The position numbers were made by a program, and so were the translations under genes. A DNA stretch of 41,014 nt from Clostridia bacterium (GTDB lineage: Bacteria > Bacillota > Clostridia > Lachnospirales > Anaerotignaceae): positions 1-41,014 of the forward strand of contig JAQXNZ010000008.1 in NCBI GenBank assembly GCA_029098265.1, written 5' to 3'. Under the pieces are notes generated by a model. That model saw nothing but the letters and a program-made list of their open reading frames with translations. It had not been told where the DNA came from and did not search any database. The first letter of the stretch is position 1. Each line of letters starts with the position of its first letter. Shown here piece by piece: positions 40,446 through 41,014 of this stretch.

Positions 40446-41014
40446 TCACCATGTACGGGAATTAAGATTTCTGAACTGAGCCACAGTTGGTACATGGGAG
40501 TTAAGTCCGCCGTCCACATTTACAACCTGTCCGGTCACATAGGCACTTTCGTCCGATGCAAAGTAAACGCACATGCCTGCTATATCCTCGGGGCAGCCGT
40601 AGCGGTTGACCATTATGTTATCCATAAATATATCCTTAAGCATCTGGGGAACATGTGCCTCATTTTCAGGTGTTACAATAAGACCGGGACGTACGCAGTT
40701 ACAGCGGATATTGTCCTTGCCGCACTGGAGTGCCGTGTACTTAGTGAGCATATCAACACCTGCCTTGGCACAGGCATAGGCCGTTGAGCTGAGGTCGCCT
40801 CCGCAGGACGCCATAGAGCCGATATTTATAATCGAACCGCCCTTTTCGTTTTTCTTCATATAGGGTATTACGCATTTTGTGGCATAGAAAGTTCCTCTTA
40901 TGTCACTCTGGAAAATATCGTCCCACATTTCAAGAGTAAGCTCCTCGATACTGCCGTCCTTAAGTGCCACATTGGCGGCATTGTTTACAAGTATATCTAT
41001 TTTGCCGTACTTTT
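40446..41014 (-). CDS. Short-chain dehydrogenase/reductase, N-terminal part beyond the window
   Basis: The reading frame stays open to the right edge, so the first part of the gene (about 75 residues with the cofactor-binding TGxxxGxG) is missing. The visible part starts KYGKIDILVNNAANVALKDG, the NNA motif. It goes on with the catalytic Ser in INIGSMAS, the YACAKAG site (Tyr and Lys of the YxxxK motif), IRCNCVRPGLIVTPE and the C-terminal YVTGQVVNVDGGLNSH. This is the classical SDR family; the substrate cannot be inferred. A GTG inside (40970) is not the true start. Confidence 0.92.
   Translation of the reverse strand, partial: KYGKIDILVNNAANVALKDGSIEELTLEMWDDIFQSDIRGTFYATKCVIPYMKKNEKGGSIINIGSMASCGGDLSSTAYACAKAGVDMLTKYTALQCGKDNIRCNCVRPGLIVTPENEAHVPQMLKDIFMDNIMVNRYGCPEDIAGMCVYFASDESAYVTGQVVNVDGGLNSHVPTVAQFRNLNSRTW

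Overview
The window comes from an anaerobic, low-to-mid GC Gram-positive bacterium of the class Clostridia. The clearest marker is a SCIFF peptide (six cysteines in 46 residues) followed by its radical SAM maturase. Supporting signs are strong AGGAGG ribosome sites, TTGACA/TATAAT promoters, a tryptophan T-box, YacL-IspD gene order, a SpoVB/YtgP-type flippase and LuxS. I cannot name the genus.

Layout, left to right. (1) 1-1331: a short hydrophobic peptide gene with its own consensus promoter and terminator, then a tight smpB-ssrA (tmRNA) pair on the minus strand. (2) 1556-7627: an ABC-F ATPase, a secreted WG-repeat protein, a split UxaA/SuyAB-type lyase, a small unknown protein and a one-module siroheme reductase. 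(3) 7723-11696: an S1-domain protein, an RlmD-type rRNA methyltransferase, ProC and a PHP phosphoesterase. (4) 11787-13970: the SCIFF locus (TIGR04086-type membrane protein, precursor, maturase). (5) 14274-15557: a YmaF-like protein and a Cys-rich collagen-like surface protein. (6) 15702-20268: a second ABC-F ATPase, a TrpB2 gene under a Trp T-box, and an uncharacterised radical SAM protein. (7) 20712-27160: a lipid flippase, TypA/BipA, a cold shock protein with a long leader, RNase HI, IspD and YacL. (8) 27371-30241: an AT-rich accessory stretch with a DUF262/DUF1524 (GmrSD-like) defence candidate and a small orphan gene. (9) 30490-34197: an XkdX-PhzF fusion, MgtE with a long terminator-bearing leader, and an unknown anchored protein. 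(10) 34190-39547: a compact operon mobA-moeA-mobB-molybdopterin oxidoreductase-two half-size chromate (CHR) transporters. (11) 39912-41014: LuxS and a short-chain dehydrogenase cut by the window edge.

The least explained content is intergenic. A family of structured elements of about 220-275 bp (copies near 6368-6590, 14007-14243 and 39631-39905, fragments at 24335-24366 and 29895-29970) keeps its stems while changing their sequence. The two complete copies are flanked on both sides by a copy of the host gene's own terminator hairpin. A second family (9820-9896 and 20360-20440) is also built of short perfect hairpins; its second copy lies in a run of about nine hairpins behind the flippase gene. 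These look like small non-coding mobile or RNA-structured elements that target transcription terminators.
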